A stretch of 64,000 bases of DNA, taken from assembly GCF_014207705.1 (NCBI RefSeq), contig NZ_JACHIU010000001.1:6068501-6132500 (forward strand). The letters run 5' to 3'. The notes beneath the pieces were generated by a model. It ran no database searches and had not been told where the DNA came from. It saw only the letters and a list, made by a program, of their open reading frames with translations. The stretch comes from Sphaerisporangium rubeum (lineage in GTDB: Bacteria > Actinomycetota > Actinomycetes > Streptosporangiales > Streptosporangiaceae). Positions within the stretch are counted from its first letter, which is position 1. Each line of letters opens with the position of its first letter. Positions 7,296 to 15,848 of this stretch are shown here, piece by piece. Position numbers and translations under genes: made by a program.

Positions 7296-8315
7296 TCAGG
7301 GACGGACGGCGCCTACGAAGCGGCTGGTGCCGTAGGAGGAGAGGGTGACGATCTTGACGACGTCGCCGGTGCGGGGCGCGTGGACCATCTTGCCGTCGCC
7401 GGCGTAGATGCCCATGTGGCCGAGGCCGTTGCTGAAGATGAGGTCGCCGGGTTCCAGCGCGTTCATGGAGACGCGGCGGGAGGCTCCCCAGGCCCACTGC
7501 TGGTAGGTCGTGCGGGGGAGTTTCACGCCGGCGGCGGCCCAGGAGGCCTGCGCGAAACCCGAGCAGTCGTAGGCGCCGGGGCCGGTGGCGCCGTAGCGGT
7601 ACGGTTTGCCGACCTGCGCGTAGGCGAACTGGAGCGCTTTGCGTGCGCTGCCGGAGGCGGGGCCGTCGTAGGTCACGCCTTTGCTGCTGGGGTTGCCGGG
7701 GTTGAACTGGTTGAGGCGGCGCAGCAGGGCCTCCTGCTCCCCCACGAGCTTCTCGACCTTCTTCTTCTCCTTGGCGACGTCGCCGAGCAGGTCGCCGAGC
7801 TCGTCGTACGCGGTCTTGGCGTTCGCGCGGCGCACCCGCAGGCCCTTGGTGGCCTTGTCGAAGTCGGTCAGGGTCTGCGCCTGGCCGGCCGACACCTGGC
7901 CGGCCACGGCGAGGCCGGCGAGCAGGCCGTCCGGGTCGGCGTCCGACACGATGCCGACGACTGACGACAGGCCGTTGTACTGGTACATGCCGGATGCGGC
8001 GGACACCACGCTCTCCCGCAGATCGTCCACCTTGGCCTGTTCCGCGGCGTATTCCTGGTTCAGGCGCTCGTACTTCTTCTTGGACGCCTTGTACTTCTCA
8101 CTGATGGCGTTGAACCGCTCGACCGTGGCGTCGGCCTTGTCGTTCAGCTGAGCGAGCCTCGCGCGCGCCTGCGCCACGGTGGGACGCGGGTCGGCGGCGG
8201 CACCCGCCTGGAACACGAGCAGCAGCGCGGCGGCCAGCCCGGCCGCCGCCGGGATCCGCCTGTTCCTGACGTCGAACACGAACAGAGGTACGCGGCACGT
8301 GGCGCGCCGGTTCAA
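7296..8315 (-). CDS. Secreted NlpC/P60 peptidoglycan endopeptidase (C40)
   Basis: The product has up to 339 residues. After a basic start comes a signal peptide (IPAAAGLAAALLLVFQAGAAA). A coiled coil follows (about 50-200: ARARLAQLNDKADATVERFN, KKKYERLNQEYAAEQAKVDDL, KEKKKVEKLVGEQEALLRRL), and then the C-terminal NlpC/P60 domain with the catalytic Cys in YDCSGF, His in GHMGIY and a third polar residue at HAPRTGD. This RipA-like layout cleaves D-Glu-DAP bonds in stem peptides, with the coiled coil acting as autoinhibition or targeting. The start is uncertain: TTG at 8315 is the longest form, and GTG at 8282 is possible. It diverges from the SpoOM-like gene. Confidence 0.88.
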   Translation of the reverse strand: MNRRATCRVPLFVFDVRNRRIPAAAGLAAALLLVFQAGAAADPRPTVAQARARLAQLNDKADATVERFNAISEKYKASKKKYERLNQEYAAEQAKVDDLRESVVSAASGMYQYNGLSSVVGIVSDADPDGLLAGLAVAGQVSAGQAQTLTDFDKATKGLRVRRANAKTAYDELGDLLGDVAKEKKKVEKLVGEQEALLRRLNQFNPGNPSSKGVTYDGPASGSARKALQFAYAQVGKPYRYGATGPGAYDCSGFAQASWAAAGVKLPRTTYQQWAWGASRRVSMNALEPGDLIFSNGLGHMGIYAGDGKMVHAPRTGDVVKIVTLSSYGTSRFVGAVRP

Positions 8316-8441
8316 CCCCGGAACCAGGAAATTCCCGTGTCAGAAAAAGGCGCGCCGAGCCGCCGTGGAACGGGAACCGCCGCCGGATGCCGCTCGTTCC
8401 AGGAGCGATTCCCAGCACCCTCGACACGAGAAAGAGGAACC

Positions 8442-9416
8442 GTGGTCTTCAAACGCATGCTGAGCGCCTTCGGCGTCGGCGCCCCCTCGGTGGACACCGT
8501 GCTCGCCACCACGCGAGTACGGCCGGGTGGGACGCTGAGCGGTGAGGTGCGGCTCAAAGGCGGCGACGTGGACGCCGAGATCGAGCACATCACGCTCGGC
8601 CTGGTGAGCCGCGTCGAGGCCGAGCACGGCGCGGACGAGCAGGTCGGCGTGGTGGAGTTCTTCCGCGGCCAGGTCTCGGGGCCGTTCACGCTGCGCGAAG
8701 GCGAGGACCGCATGCTGCCGTTCGAGCTGCACGTGCCGTGGGAGACGCCGGTCACCGAGGTGATGGGACAGCACCTGCGCGGCATGTCGCTCGGGGTGCG
8801 GACCGAGCTGGCCATCGCCAAGGCCGTCGACAAGGGTGACCTCGACGTGTTCCAGGTGGAGCCGCTGCCGGCGCAGGAGGCCGTGCTGCAGGGGTTCGGC
8901 CGGCTCGGGTTCGCCTTCAGGAGCGCCGACCTGGAGGTGGGGCAGATCTTCGGGGTGAGCCAGCAGTTGCCGTTCTACCAGGAGATCGAGTTCTATCCCC
9001 CTCCTGCCTACCAGGGTCAGGTCAACGAGGTCGAGCTGACGTTCGTCGCCGGTCCAGGCGGCATGGACGTCATCGTGGAGGCCGACCGGCGCGGCGGCGC
9101 GTTCGGCGGCGGCGACGCGACAGCTCGCTGGCAGACCACCCACGCGGACGCCGAGGGCCGCGACTGGGCCGCCGAGATCAACGCCTGGCTCGGCGGGCTG
9201 CGGCAGAACTCACACGGCGGCCACCACTCGTACCAGGACAACCACCCCTACCAGGGACACGACGGGTACCACGACCCGCACCACCATGGTCACCACGGCG
9301 GGCCGGGGGTCGGCGGTGTCGTCGCCGCGGGTGCGGCCGGGGTGGCCGGCGGGTTCCTCGCCGCCGAGGCCGTCGACGAGATCGGTGACTTCTTCGAAGG
9401 CGAGGAGGAGGACTGA
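8442..9416 (+). CDS. SpoOM-like sporulation control protein (arrestin fold)
   Basis: The 324-residue product begins MVFKRMLSAFGVGAPSVDTVLATTRVRPGGTLSGEVRLKGGDVDAEI, the hallmark of Spo0M/SpoOM (PF07070). The two-lobed arrestin-like body runs to about residue 230 (LPFELHVPWETPVTEV, AVLQGFGRLGFAFRSADLEVG). A His/Gly-rich linker (about 255-285, with HHSYQDNHPYQGHDGYHDPHHHGHH-like content) may bind metal, and a Gly/Ala segment and acidic tail follow. GTG at 8442 is chosen because AGAGGA lies just upstream and the family starts there. In Bacillus it influences entry into sporulation; in actinomycetes the role is not settled. Confidence 0.85.
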   Translation: MVFKRMLSAFGVGAPSVDTVLATTRVRPGGTLSGEVRLKGGDVDAEIEHITLGLVSRVEAEHGADEQVGVVEFFRGQVSGPFTLREGEDRMLPFELHVPWETPVTEVMGQHLRGMSLGVRTELAIAKAVDKGDLDVFQVEPLPAQEAVLQGFGRLGFAFRSADLEVGQIFGVSQQLPFYQEIEFYPPPAYQGQVNEVELTFVAGPGGMDVIVEADRRGGAFGGGDATARWQTTHADAEGRDWAAEINAWLGGLRQNSHGGHHSYQDNHPYQGHDGYHDPHHHGHHGGPGVGGVVAAGAAGVAGGFLAAEAVDEIGDFFEGEEED

Positions 9417-9536
9417 CCCGAGGGTCGCGCGGGCCGGCCGCCATGCGAGGTGGCCGGCCTGGCCGGTGTGGCGGATCGGCTGCCGTGGCCAGGTGGCCGG
9501 TGTGACGGGTCAGGTGGGTCAGGCCGGGGTGGCGGG

Positions 9537-11183
9537 TCAGGCCGGGGTGACCTCGGTGACGGTCCCCGCGTCGACGCGGATGTGGCGGGTCGTGTGGACG
9601 GCCTTGAGCATGCGGCGGTCGTGGGTCACCAGCAGCAGAGTGCCCTCGTAGGTGCCGAGGGCCGCTTCGAGCTGTTCGATGGCGGCCAGGTCCAGGTGGT
9701 TGGTGGGCTCGTCGAGCACCAGGAGGTTCACGCCTCTGGCCTGGAGCAGGGCCAGGGCCGCACGGGTGCGCTCGCCTGGGGAGAGCGTGGCGGCGGGACG
9801 CAGGACGTGCGCGGCGCGCAGCGCGAACTTGGCGAGCAGTGTGCGGACGTCCGCGGGGGTGAGGTCCGGCACGTGGCTCGCGAAGGCGTCGAGCAGCGGG
9901 GTGTCGTCCAGGAACAGCGCACGGGTCTGGTCGATCTCACCGACCGTCACCCCGGCGCCGAGTGCGGCGGCGCCGCCGGTCAGCGGGGTGCGGCCGAGCA
10001 ACGCCGACAGCAGCGTGGTCTTGCCTGAGCCGTTGGCGCCGGTGACGGCCACCCGGTCGGCCCAGGAGATCTGGAGGTTCACCGGGCCGAGCGTGAAGGA
10101 CCCGCGGGTCACCACGGCGTCGCGGAGGGTCGCGACCATGGCCCCGGAGCGGGGTGCCATGGCGATCTGCATGCGCAGTTCCCACTCCTTGCGGGGTTCC
10201 TCCACCGTGTCGAGGCGTTCGATCATGCGCTCGGTCTGCCGCGCCTTGGCGGCCTGCTTCTCGGTGGACTCGGTGCGGAAGCGTTTGCCGACCTTGTCGT
10301 TGTCGGGGGCCTTGCGGCGCGCGTTCTTGACGCCTTTCTCCATCCAGGCACGCTGGGTGCGGGCCCTGGCCTCCAGGGACGCGCGGGTCTCGGCGTACTC
10401 GTCGTACTCGGCGCGCGCGTGCCTGCGGGCCACCTCGCGCTCGGTCAGGTAGGACTCGTAGCCGCCGCCGTACACGTTGATCTGCTGCTGGGGAAGGTCG
10501 ATCTCCACGACGGAGTTGACGGTCCGCGCGAGGAACTCGCGGTCGTGACTGACCACGACCGTGCCGGGACGCAAGGTCGAGACGAACCGTTCCAGGCGTT
10601 CCAGCCCCTCCAGGTCGAGGTCGTTGGTCGGCTCGTCGAGCAGGAACACGTCGTACCGGCTGAGCAGCAGCGACGCGAGGCCCGCGCGGGCCGCCTGGCC
10701 GCCGGACAGCGCGGTCATCGGCCGGTCGAGGCCGACGTCCAGGCCGATCTCCTCGGTGACCTGCGCGGCGCGCTCGGCGAGGTCGGCGCCGCCGAGGGCC
10801 AGCCAGCGCTCCAGAGCGACCGAGTACGCGTCGTCGGCGCCGGGGGTGCCGGCCACGAGGCCCTCGGTGGCGGCGTCCAGGTCGCGCTGCGCGGCGGTGA
10901 CCCCGGTGCGGCGGCCGAGGAACGCCTCGACGGTCTCCCCCGGACGGCGGTCGGGCTCCTGCGGCAGGTAGCCGACGACGGCCGTGGCGGGGGTCAGTCG
11001 CACGGTGCCGTGCTCCGGCGCGGCCAGGCCCGCCAGCATGCGCAGCAGCGTGGACTTGCCGGCGCCGTTCACTCCGACCAGGCCGATCACGTCCCCGGGT
11101 GCGACGACGAGATCGAGCCCGGAGAACAGGGACCGGTCGCCGTGGCCCGCGGCGAGTTCCTTGGCGACGAGGGTGGCGCTCAT
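9537..11183 (-). CDS. ABC-F family ATPase (ribosome-associated / antibiotic resistance type)
   Basis: The 548-residue soluble protein has two ABC ATPase domains and no membrane segments. Domain 1 has Walker A GVNGAGKST, signature LSGGQAARAGLASLLL and Walker B VFLLDEPTNDLD. Domain 2 has Walker A GANGSGKTT, signature LSPGERTRAALALLQ and Walker B LLVLDEPTNHLD. Between them is the charged ABC-F linker (about 240-330, with the RTQRAWMEKGVKNARRKAPDNDKVGKRFR region). Such proteins act on the ribosomal E-site; some protect against macrolides, lincosamides and related drugs. ATG 11183 is chosen because MSATLVAKELAAGHG starts the ABC fold and longer readings are unrelated. The linker alone does not show whether it gives drug resistance. 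Confidence 0.88.
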   Translation of the reverse strand: MSATLVAKELAAGHGDRSLFSGLDLVVAPGDVIGLVGVNGAGKSTLLRMLAGLAAPEHGTVRLTPATAVVGYLPQEPDRRPGETVEAFLGRRTGVTAAQRDLDAATEGLVAGTPGADDAYSVALERWLALGGADLAERAAQVTEEIGLDVGLDRPMTALSGGQAARAGLASLLLSRYDVFLLDEPTNDLDLEGLERLERFVSTLRPGTVVVSHDREFLARTVNSVVEIDLPQQQINVYGGGYESYLTEREVARRHARAEYDEYAETRASLEARARTQRAWMEKGVKNARRKAPDNDKVGKRFRTESTEKQAAKARQTERMIERLDTVEEPRKEWELRMQIAMAPRSGAMVATLRDAVVTRGSFTLGPVNLQISWADRVAVTGANGSGKTTLLSALLGRTPLTGGAAALGAGVTVGEIDQTRALFLDDTPLLDAFASHVPDLTPADVRTLLAKFALRAAHVLRPAATLSPGERTRAALALLQARGVNLLVLDEPTNHLDLAAIEQLEAALGTYEGTLLLVTHDRRMLKAVHTTRHIRVDAGTVTEVTPA

Positions 11184-11257
11184 GTGCAAACGGTATCCGG
11201 CCGCACCGGTTCCAGGGCTCGTACCCATGGCCGTCCCGGCGCGGTTACGATCGCCGT

Positions 11258-12121
11258 GTGACGATCGGCGGACGGGCAAGCGGACGGCTGATGGCGATCA
11301 GCGACCTTCATGTGGCCTATCCGGAGAACCGCGAGATCGTGCAGGGGTTGCGTCCCGAGTCCGAGGACGACTGGCTCATCGTCGCCGGGGACGTCGGGGA
11401 GTTCTTCGCCGACATCGAGTGGGCTCTGCGGTTGCTGGCGGAACGGTTCGCCAAGGTCATCTGGTCGCCTGGCAACCACGAGTTGTGGACGGTGCGCGAC
11501 GATCCGGTGCGTGCGCGCGGTGTGGAGCGGTACCGCATGCTGGTCGACATGTGCCGGAGCATCGGCGTGGTCACCCCCGAGGACCCCTACGTGGTGTACG
11601 ACGGCCCCGGGGGCCCGGTGACGGTCGCGCCGCTGTTCACCCTGTACGACTACACGTTCCGGCCGCCTGACCTCTCCAAGGAGGAGGCCATGGCGTGGGC
11701 CCAGGAGACCGGCATCGTGTGCACCGACGAGTTCGTGCTCCACCCCGACCCGCACCCCACCAGGGACGCCTGGTGCCGGGCCCGGCTGCGGGAGACCGAG
11801 ATCCGGCTCGACTCGCGCGACCCCGATCTCCCCACGGTCCTGATCAACCATTGGCCGCTCACCCGCCACCCCACCGAGGTGCTGCGTTATCCGCAGTTCG
11901 CGCAGTGGTGCGGCTCGGTCGAGACCGCCGACTGGCACGTGCGGTACAACGCCGCCGCCGTCGTGTACGGCCACCTGCACATCCCGCGCACCACGTGGCA
12001 CGACGGCGTGCGGTTCGAGGAGGTCTCGCTGGGTTACCCGAGGGAGCGGCGCATGTACGGCTTCGACGGCGCCAAGGCGCTGCGCTGCGTCCTCCCCGCC
12101 GCCGACGGAGGCCGCGCGTGA
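11258..12121 (+). CDS. Metallophosphoesterase, PptH-like (phosphopantetheinyl hydrolase candidate)
   Basis: The 287-residue product has calcineurin-like metal-binding motifs in order: ISDLHVAYPENREI (D-x-H), VAGDVGEFFADIEW (GD-x-(G/V)), SPGNHELW (GNHE), LINHWPL and VYGHLHIPR (GH-x-H). The GTG at 11258 is the first plausible start after a divergent promoter region. It overlaps the downstream phosphopantetheinyl transferase gene by 4 nt (GTGA). This pair matches Mycobacterium tuberculosis PptH-PptT (Rv2795c-Rv2794c), where PptH removes 4'-phosphopantetheine that PptT adds to carrier proteins. By that analogy it would counter-balance carrier-protein activation. Substrate here is inference from gene order. 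Confidence 0.85.
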   Translation: MTIGGRASGRLMAISDLHVAYPENREIVQGLRPESEDDWLIVAGDVGEFFADIEWALRLLAERFAKVIWSPGNHELWTVRDDPVRARGVERYRMLVDMCRSIGVVTPEDPYVVYDGPGGPVTVAPLFTLYDYTFRPPDLSKEEAMAWAQETGIVCTDEFVLHPDPHPTRDAWCRARLRETEIRLDSRDPDLPTVLINHWPLTRHPTEVLRYPQFAQWCGSVETADWHVRYNAAAVVYGHLHIPRTTWHDGVRFEEVSLGYPRERRMYGFDGAKALRCVLPAADGGRA

Positions 12122-12780
12122 TCGACGCCATCCTCCCCCCGGCCGTCGTCGCGGCCGAGTCGTTCGACGATCCGCCGGCCGAGTTGTTCCCCGAGGAGGA
12201 GGCCGCGATCAGCCGCGCCGTGGACAAGCGGCGCAAGGAGTTCGCGACGGCGCGCCTGTGCGCGCGGCGTGCCATGGCGGCGCTCGGGGTGCCGGCGGCG
12301 CCGGTGCTGCCGGGGCCGCGCGGCGCGCCACAGTGGCCGGCCGGCGTGGTGGGGAGCATGACCCACTGCGACGGTTACCGCGCCGCGGTGCTCGGCCGCG
12401 CCGAGCACGTGACGTCCGTCGGCATCGACGCCGAGCCGGACGGCCCGCTTCCTCCCGGTGTCCTCGGCGAGATCGCGCTCCCCGAGGAGCAGGAGCACCT
12501 GCGTGCGCTGGCCGCGTCCCGGCCCGGCGTCCACTGGGACCGCATGCTGTTCAGCGCCAAGGAGTCGGTCTACAAGACGTGGTTCCCCTTGACGGGCCGC
12601 TGGCTCGGTTTCGAGGAGGCCGTGGTGGCGCTCGACCCCGCCGCGGGGTCGTTCGAGGCGCGGTTGCTGGTCCCCGGACCCGTGGTGGACGGCACCAAGG
12701 TCACCGGGTTCGCGGGCCGCTGGCTGGCCGAGCGGGGCCTTGTGGTCACCGCGATCGTCCTGCCGTCCGCCGGTCCCTGA
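12118..12780 (+). CDS. 4'-phosphopantetheinyl transferase, PptT/EntD type
   Basis: The 220-residue product transfers phosphopantetheine from CoA to the serine of acyl, peptidyl or aryl carrier proteins. The motifs are KRRKEFATARLCARRAMAALG (N-terminal substrate-binding helix), GSMTHCDGYRAAVL (around residues 80-91), VGIDAE (Mg-binding Asp104 and Glu106) and FSAKESVYKTW (catalytic Glu and Lys). Length and motifs put it in the EntD/PptT branch rather than AcpS. It starts at GTG overlapping the PptH-like stop. It is a good candidate to activate the ACP at 59.0-59.3 kb and the unseen NRPS, although it lies 47 kb away and could also be the general enzyme of the cell. Confidence 0.92.
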   Translation: MIDAILPPAVVAAESFDDPPAELFPEEEAAISRAVDKRRKEFATARLCARRAMAALGVPAAPVLPGPRGAPQWPAGVVGSMTHCDGYRAAVLGRAEHVTSVGIDAEPDGPLPPGVLGEIALPEEQEHLRALAASRPGVHWDRMLFSAKESVYKTWFPLTGRWLGFEEAVVALDPAAGSFEARLLVPGPVVDGTKVTGFAGRWLAERGLVVTAIVLPSAGP

Positions 12781-12883
12781 GCGCGGCCCATCAGCCTGCG
12801 GTCATAAATCATCCAATTTCGCTTTTGTCAGCGTTCGTCCGATCAGCGCGACGGGTACTCCAGCATCCGAGGGGTGATCGTCC

Positions 12884-13198
12884 ATGGTGACCGTCGGCCT
12901 GCTGGTGCGTATCCACGCACGGCCCGGCAAGGAACACGAGATCGAGGAACTGCTGCGGGACGAGATCGGCCTCATCGAGGACGAGTCCGCGTGCGCGGCA
13001 TGGTTCACGTTGCGCATCGACAGTGGGACCTTCGGCCTGTTCGACACCTTCGACAGCGACGACGGACGCCGCTGCTACCTGCTCGGCAAGATCCAGTCCG
13101 CGCTGCTGCACCGCGCGGACGAGCTTTTCACCCGTCCCCCGACGATCGAGAAGGTCGACCTGCTGGCCGCGAAACTGCCGGAGCCCATGGCCCGGTGA
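12884..13198 (+). CDS. Antibiotic biosynthesis monooxygenase (ABM) domain protein
   Basis: The 104-residue single-domain dimeric alpha/beta-barrel protein begins VTVGLLVRIHARPGKEHEIEELLRDEIGLIEDESACAAWFTLRID, with the family's typical IHARPGKE start. GTFGLFDTFDSDDGRRCYLLGKI follows. ABM proteins include cofactor-free quinone-forming oxygenases, haem-degrading enzymes and proteins without activity. No special catalytic residues stand out, so the reaction is open. It stands alone between the PptT gene and a convergent esterase gene, with a terminator after it. Confidence 0.8.
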   Translation: MVTVGLLVRIHARPGKEHEIEELLRDEIGLIEDESACAAWFTLRIDSGTFGLFDTFDSDDGRRCYLLGKIQSALLHRADELFTRPPTIEKVDLLAAKLPEPMAR

Positions 13199-13200
13199 CC

Positions 13201-13236
13201 CGCCGTCCGTGCGCCGTGCCACGAGCACGGACGGCG
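13201..13236. terminator. Terminator between convergent ABM and esterase genes
   Basis: A perfect 12-bp stem (CGCCGTCCGTGC at 13201-13212, complement at 13225-13236) has a 12-nt loop and sits between two convergent stop codons. There is no long T-run. Confidence 0.6.
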
Positions 13237-13244
13237 TGGCGCCG

Positions 13245-14273
13245 TCAGGCGGACAGGCGTTCGGCCAGCCACGCCAGGGAGAGCGGGTAGCGGTAGTCGA
13301 TGGCGCCGTGTCCGGCGTCGAAGAGCTCGAAGTGGACGGCGTCCTCGCCGACCCCGTGGGCCAGCAGGGCCTTGTGGAAGGCCTGCGCGCCGAGGTCCAG
13401 GTAGAACTCGTCGCGTTTGCCGGCGTCGATCCAGATGGCGCGCATGGAGCGCAGGGCCTCGGCGTGCTCGGGGACCATGCGCACGGGGTCCCAGTCGAGC
13501 CACCGCTGCCAGGCCTGCGGACGCAGCGCGCCGGTCTCGGGATCGAACGGCAGTTCCGGGACGCCGTCCGGGCCGGGTGAGAAGGCGGCCGAACAGCCGA
13601 GCACGATCAGCAGGACCTCGTCGGCGGGGTCGGTGAAGGCCACACGGGACCGGAACCCCTCCCACCAGCGCCGGATGTCGCCGCCGTACTCACGCAGGTG
13701 CCGGGTGGCCTTGGCGAACTCCGGCAGGTAGCAGTACTCGTACAGCGTGTCCCCCGCGTGGGTGGCGAGCCCGCCGAACAGGTCGGGCCGGAGCATCGGG
13801 GTGATCATGGCGCCGAAGCCGCCGCTGGACTTGCCGGTGATGCCGCGGTGGTCGCGGCCGGCCAGTGTGCGGTAGTGCTCGTCCACCCATGGCACGACCT
13901 CGTCGCACAGATACGAGTGGTACGGCCCCGTGCCGGCCGAGTCGACGAACTGGCTGCCGCCGTAGGCGGTCCAGGCGTCCACGTAGACCACGATCGCCGG
14001 AGGCGCGGACCCGCCGGCGAACACCTGGTCGGCCGTCTCGATGAACGGCCGCCGGTACGGCGAGCGGTTGCGCCACATCGCGAGGTGACCCGTGTACCCC
14101 TGGATGACGTAGATCGACGGGTAGCGCCGGCCGGGCTCGTCGTCGTACCCCGGCGGCACGTACACCCACAGCGGCCGTTCGTGCGGGTCACCCAGGGGGT
14201 TGCCGCGCAGCAGCGCGCTGTCGATCACGTGCTCGTCGAGGCGTCCTTCGAGGTCGGCCCGCCAGGGAAGCAT
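13245..14273 (-). CDS. Alpha/beta hydrolase, esterase D / enterochelin-esterase-like
   Basis: The 342-residue cytoplasmic hydrolase has an N-terminus with the PLWVYVPPGYDDEPGRRYPSIYVIQGYTG pattern of the putative esterase family (PF00756). The nucleophile elbow is GITGKSSGGFGAM (G-K-S-S-G). An acid in the IWIDAGKRDEFYLD region and a histidine in LFDAGHGAIDYRYP complete a likely Ser-Asp-His triad. No signal peptide is seen. ATG 14273 is chosen because GGAGG lies 4 nt upstream and longer readings lack family similarity. Members act on short acyl esters, S-formylglutathione or siderophore esters; the substrate cannot be read from the sequence. Confidence 0.85.
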   Translation of the reverse strand: MLPWRADLEGRLDEHVIDSALLRGNPLGDPHERPLWVYVPPGYDDEPGRRYPSIYVIQGYTGHLAMWRNRSPYRRPFIETADQVFAGGSAPPAIVVYVDAWTAYGGSQFVDSAGTGPYHSYLCDEVVPWVDEHYRTLAGRDHRGITGKSSGGFGAMITPMLRPDLFGGLATHAGDTLYEYCYLPEFAKATRHLREYGGDIRRWWEGFRSRVAFTDPADEVLLIVLGCSAAFSPGPDGVPELPFDPETGALRPQAWQRWLDWDPVRMVPEHAEALRSMRAIWIDAGKRDEFYLDLGAQAFHKALLAHGVGEDAVHFELFDAGHGAIDYRYPLSLAWLAERLSA

Positions 14274-14347
14274 GAGTCCTCCATCCGCCGATGTTCCGTC
14301 AAAGATCCCCGAGGCATTCTGCCGTTCCTCGTGCCGCGGCGGGACCC

Positions 14348-14686
14348 TCAAGGCATCGTGGGGAGCCCGGAGCCGTTGGCGCCGGCGGGATCCCAGCCGA
14401 GCAGGGACATCAGGCGGCGCACGTGGACCGGGACGTTGTGCAGCCGGGCCGGGCCTTCCGCCGCGGAGGAATCGGGCTGGACGAGGGACCGCAGGCCCGA
14501 CAGGTCGACGAAACGCAGGCCCGCGACGTCGACGTCCAGCGGGCCGTGCAGCGCGGAGAGGCGGGTGAGCGCGGCGCCGAACGCGGCGCTGTTGGACAGG
14601 TCGACCTCGCCGGTGACACGCACCCAGCCGTCCGACGTCCGGGTGACACGCAGGTGAGCATCCTCATAGAGCACGTCCACCGCCAT
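14348..14686 (-). CDS. STAS-domain protein (anti-sigma factor antagonist-like)
   Basis: The 112-residue product has the STAS fold pattern: VRVTGEVDLSNSAAFGAAL (beta-strand then helix 1), PLDVDVAGLRFVDLSGLRSLVQ with the conserved D-x-S-G-L that carries the regulatory serine in SpoIIAA-type proteins, and a C-terminal strand-helix RLHNVPVHVRRLMSLLG. Partner-switching of sigma factors through kinase/phosphatase pairs is the family role. The GAF-PP2C phosphatase at 51.4 kb is one possible partner, but this is inference. ATG 14686 starts the domain. It is divergent from the wHTH gene. Confidence 0.8.
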   Translation of the reverse strand: MAVDVLYEDAHLRVTRTSDGWVRVTGEVDLSNSAAFGAALTRLSALHGPLDVDVAGLRFVDLSGLRSLVQPDSSAAEGPARLHNVPVHVRRLMSLLGWDPAGANGSGLPTMP

Positions 14687-14858
14687 TGCTCCCGCCGTAA
14701 GCTCGTTGGTCCACTCGGCCGGATCTCGGCGCAGCGTCCGGAAGCCCCTGCCGCCGCCCACACAAAGGTATTATGATACCTGAATTGCGATTCGCCTATC
14801 TGACAGCCAAGATAGCGTGTCGACCCCGCACTTCTCTTCGCGTAGAGAGAAAACTGTG

Positions 14859-15203
14859 ATGCAGGATCCGAAGGACACGGTGAAGGCGCGCGAGGAGCCG
14901 GCCGGCGGGAGCCGCTGGACCTTCCTCACCAACCACGCGCGCATCTTGCTGGAGGTCGCCAGGAACCCGCAGGCCAGGCTACGTGACATGGCGGAGCGGG
15001 CCGGCATCACCGAGCGCTCGGCACAGCTCATCGTGAACGATCTGGAGGCCGCGGGTTACCTCCAGCGCACCCGGGTCGGCCGCCGCAACCACTACACCGT
15101 CGACCCGAGCCGCCGCCTGCGCCACCCCGCCGAGGCCGACCACCGCGTCGAGGGCCTGCTGGCCCTGTTCACCCAGCACGAGGACTCCGAGCCGTCCACC
15201 TGA
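14859..15203 (+). CDS. Winged helix-turn-helix (ArsR/MarR-like) regulator
   Basis: The 114-residue product is built around WTFLTNHARILLEVARNPQARLRDMAERAGITERSAQLIVNDLEAAGYLQRTRVGRRNHYTVDPSRRLRHP, a winged HTH with a basic wing. This pattern is frequent in streptomycete and related small regulators. A start at GTG 14817 is possible and would add 14 residues; ATG 14859 is preferred because GTAGAGAG lies upstream. There is no ligand domain beyond a short C-terminal helix (VEGLLALFTQHED). It is transcribed divergently from the STAS gene. Confidence 0.75.
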   Translation: MQDPKDTVKAREEPAGGSRWTFLTNHARILLEVARNPQARLRDMAERAGITERSAQLIVNDLEAAGYLQRTRVGRRNHYTVDPSRRLRHPAEADHRVEGLLALFTQHEDSEPST

Positions 15204-15223
15204 CCCCCGCGAGACACGGCGCA

Positions 15224-15255
15224 CGCCCGCGATGCCTTCCAGGCGGTCGCGGGCG
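15224..15255. terminator. Hairpin between convergent wHTH and SPW genes
   Basis: A 9-bp perfect stem (CGCCCGCGA at 15224-15232, TCGCGGGCG at 15247-15255) with a 14-nt loop lies just after the wHTH stop. Confidence 0.5.
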
Positions 15256-15269
15256 CCGGTGCCGGCCGC

Positions 15270-15728
15270 TCAGCGGTGGCCGTCGCCGCCGAACCTCTGC
15301 GGCTTGCGGCGCATCATCCCGAAGGCCATGGCGCCGAGGCCGAGCAGCAAGATGATCGTCCCGATGACCACGTTGCTCCACACCGTCGAGGCGCTGACGG
15401 AACGCAGCACGAACGGCGCGATGATCGTCCAGAGTCCGATGACCGGCGCGATCCAGCTCAGCCCGTAGGTGCGGCCGTAGGCCGAGGCGAACCCCATGGC
15501 GAGGACGGCGAGCGCCAGCCCGGTGATGAGGTTGTTGACCGCCAGGCGGGAGAACCCGCTGAAACCGACGATCCACGGCGAGATGGCCAGGTAGAGACCG
15601 GACACGATGTTGAGTCCCTCGGTCACCTGTGCCACGGGCATCGAGCCCGCGCGCTCGCGTGTCGCGCGCATCTCCTGGATGTCGGGATGCCGTTCCATGC
15701 CCGTGGGCCTGACCATGGCTTCCACCAC
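15270..15728 (-). CDS. SPW-repeat membrane protein
   Basis: The 152-residue product has four transmembrane helices. Two SPW-repeat units (PF03779) are visible: GLYLAISPWIVGFSGFSRLAVNNLITGLALAVLAMG (with SPW) and WIAPVIGLWTIIAPFVLRSVSASTVWSNVVIGTIILLLG (a degenerate WTIIAPF copy). A charged N-terminal region of about 35 residues (RHPDIQEMRATRERA) faces the cytoplasm, as in most actinobacterial members. The function of SPW proteins is unknown; they are linked with acid-resistance type membrane proteins by similarity only. The start could be GTG 15728 or ATG 15716. Confidence 0.8.
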   Translation of the reverse strand: MVEAMVRPTGMERHPDIQEMRATRERAGSMPVAQVTEGLNIVSGLYLAISPWIVGFSGFSRLAVNNLITGLALAVLAMGFASAYGRTYGLSWIAPVIGLWTIIAPFVLRSVSASTVWSNVVIGTIILLLGLGAMAFGMMRRKPQRFGGDGHR

Positions 15729-15848
15729 CCTTCCGACTGGCGATTCCTACCTATTCCCGACATACCCCTGCAAAACAGGCAGACCACCATAAACGTCGTA
15801 ATGTTTACGTCTGCTGGACATAGCGCCAGACCCGTCGGTACAGGCCGG

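Noticed and set aside
7069-7497. Upstream extension of the proline-rich minigene into the NlpC/P60 gene
   Set aside because: Overlaps a conserved catalytic domain and has no start signal; only the part from 7068 is supported.
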